Assembly: GCF_900116235.1 (NCBI RefSeq)
Contig: NZ_FPAA01000006.1
Span: forward strand, 124,001 to 188,000
From: Marininema halotolerans
GTDB lineage: Bacteria > Bacillota > Bacilli > Thermoactinomycetales > DSM-45169
Length of the DNA stretch: 64,000 nt
Direction: 5' to 3'
The notes beneath the pieces are model-generated. The model was not told the DNA's origin. It ran no database searches and worked only from the letters and a program-made list of their open reading frames with translations. The position numbers and the translations under genes were made by a program. Shown piece after piece: positions 63,732 to 64,000 of the stretch (positions are counted from its first letter, which is position 1; the number at the start of each line of letters is the position of its first letter).

Positions 63732-64000
63732 ATGGAAATCCGAAAAATTAGTTCCGCACGGAATGATCGCGTGAAACACTGGCGTAAGCTAAGTACACGA
63801 AAAGGAAGAGATGAGTATGGCTCCCTTTTGATTGAAGGGATTCATCTGTTAGAGGAAGCCGTGCGTGCAGGTTGGTCTGTTCGTTCGGTGATTATACCGG
63901 AAGAAGGAACGGAGATCCTTAACCGATTGCCTAAACTGGAGGGTGTACCGGTCTATTCACTTCTTGATTCCACCTTCCGTCAAGTGGTGGAGACACAAGC
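63732..64000 (+). CDS. SpoU/TrmH-type 23S rRNA methyltransferase, 5' part
   Basis: The 89 visible codons start MEIRKISSARNDRVKHWRKL and include LLIEGIHLLEEAVRAG, the substrate-binding domain of SpoU/TrmH methylases (YsgA type). The catalytic knot lies beyond the window edge. ATG 63732 is the only in-frame start after a TAA at 63717; the AGGAGG upstream is 17 bases away, so initiation may be weak. In B. subtilis ysgA is followed by pheST. Confidence 0.85.
   Translation, partial: MEIRKISSARNDRVKHWRKLSTRKGRDEYGSLLIEGIHLLEEAVRAGWSVRSVIIPEEGTEILNRLPKLEGVPVYSLLDSTFRQVVETQ

Overview
The window looks like chromosome of a moderate-GC, endospore-forming Bacillales bacterium. The gene order (fxsA-ytvI, citZ-icd-mdh-phoPR, polA-mutM-ytaF-coaE, gapB-nrdR-dnaB-dnaI-ytxC-thrS, infC-rpmI-rplT, a YsdC-type peptidase-sspI-rRNA methylase) follows the Bacillus subtilis backbone. 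The spore genes sspI, ytaF and ytxC and the T-box, L20, CcpA and CcpN type control elements fit this. Frequent GTG/TTG starts, two threonyl-tRNA synthetases in tandem and glycine-rich HYR proteins suggest a lineage outside Bacillus sensu stricto. Thermoactinomycetaceae is my guess; the sequence does not prove it.

Layout. 0-2.4 kb: thioesterase, FxsA, and YtvI on the minus strand. 2.48-4.76 kb: an AT-rich accessory segment bracketed by an inverted repeat. It holds a zinc-ribbon SDR-like protein lacking the catalytic Tyr, two tandem reduced tRNA-like RNAs with their own promoter and terminator, and a small helical protein. 4.76-8.5 kb: TCA genes citZ-icd-mdh behind a long, strongly folded leader. 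8.5-15.7 kb: phosphate control and uptake (phoPR, pstSCAB, phoU) with a cre site and a PhoP box. 15.9-18.1 kb: CHAP hydrolase, an HMA-like protein, DoxX. 18.3-25 kb: DNA repair and replication, coenzyme A, a lytic transglycosylase, and gluconeogenic gapB with a CcpN-type box. 25.5-28.4 kb: two paralogous wall proteins with MPxTA sorting signals and a perfectly duplicated 112-bp leader. 28.5-31.9 kb: nrdR, dnaB, dnaI and three tRNA genes.

32-35 kb: sphingomyelinase C behind an overlapping leader peptide, a DUF457 membrane protein, YtxC. 35-41 kb: two thrS genes, each with a Thr(ACC) T-box, then infC-rpmI-rplT under an L20-type leader. 41-45.6 kb: three tandem glycine-rich/HYR proteins. 45.7-47 kb: a VTT-family membrane protein and a MarR regulator. 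47-55.7 kb: branched-chain amino acid genes ilvD and ilvB-ilvN-ilvC-leuA-leuB. The ilvB operon sits behind a ykkC-class (probably ppGpp) riboswitch followed by a Leu(CTC) T-box; leuCD are absent. 55.8-64 kb: an unknown protein, acyl-CoA ligase, CorA, MFS transporter, DJ-1/PfpI protein, small spore-type proteins, M42 peptidase, sspI, and the start of a SpoU-type rRNA methylase.

The least explained parts are the inverted-repeat cassette with tRNA-like RNAs (2.48-4.76 kb), the glycine-rich triplet (41-45.6 kb), and the RNA leaders of citZ and ilvB.
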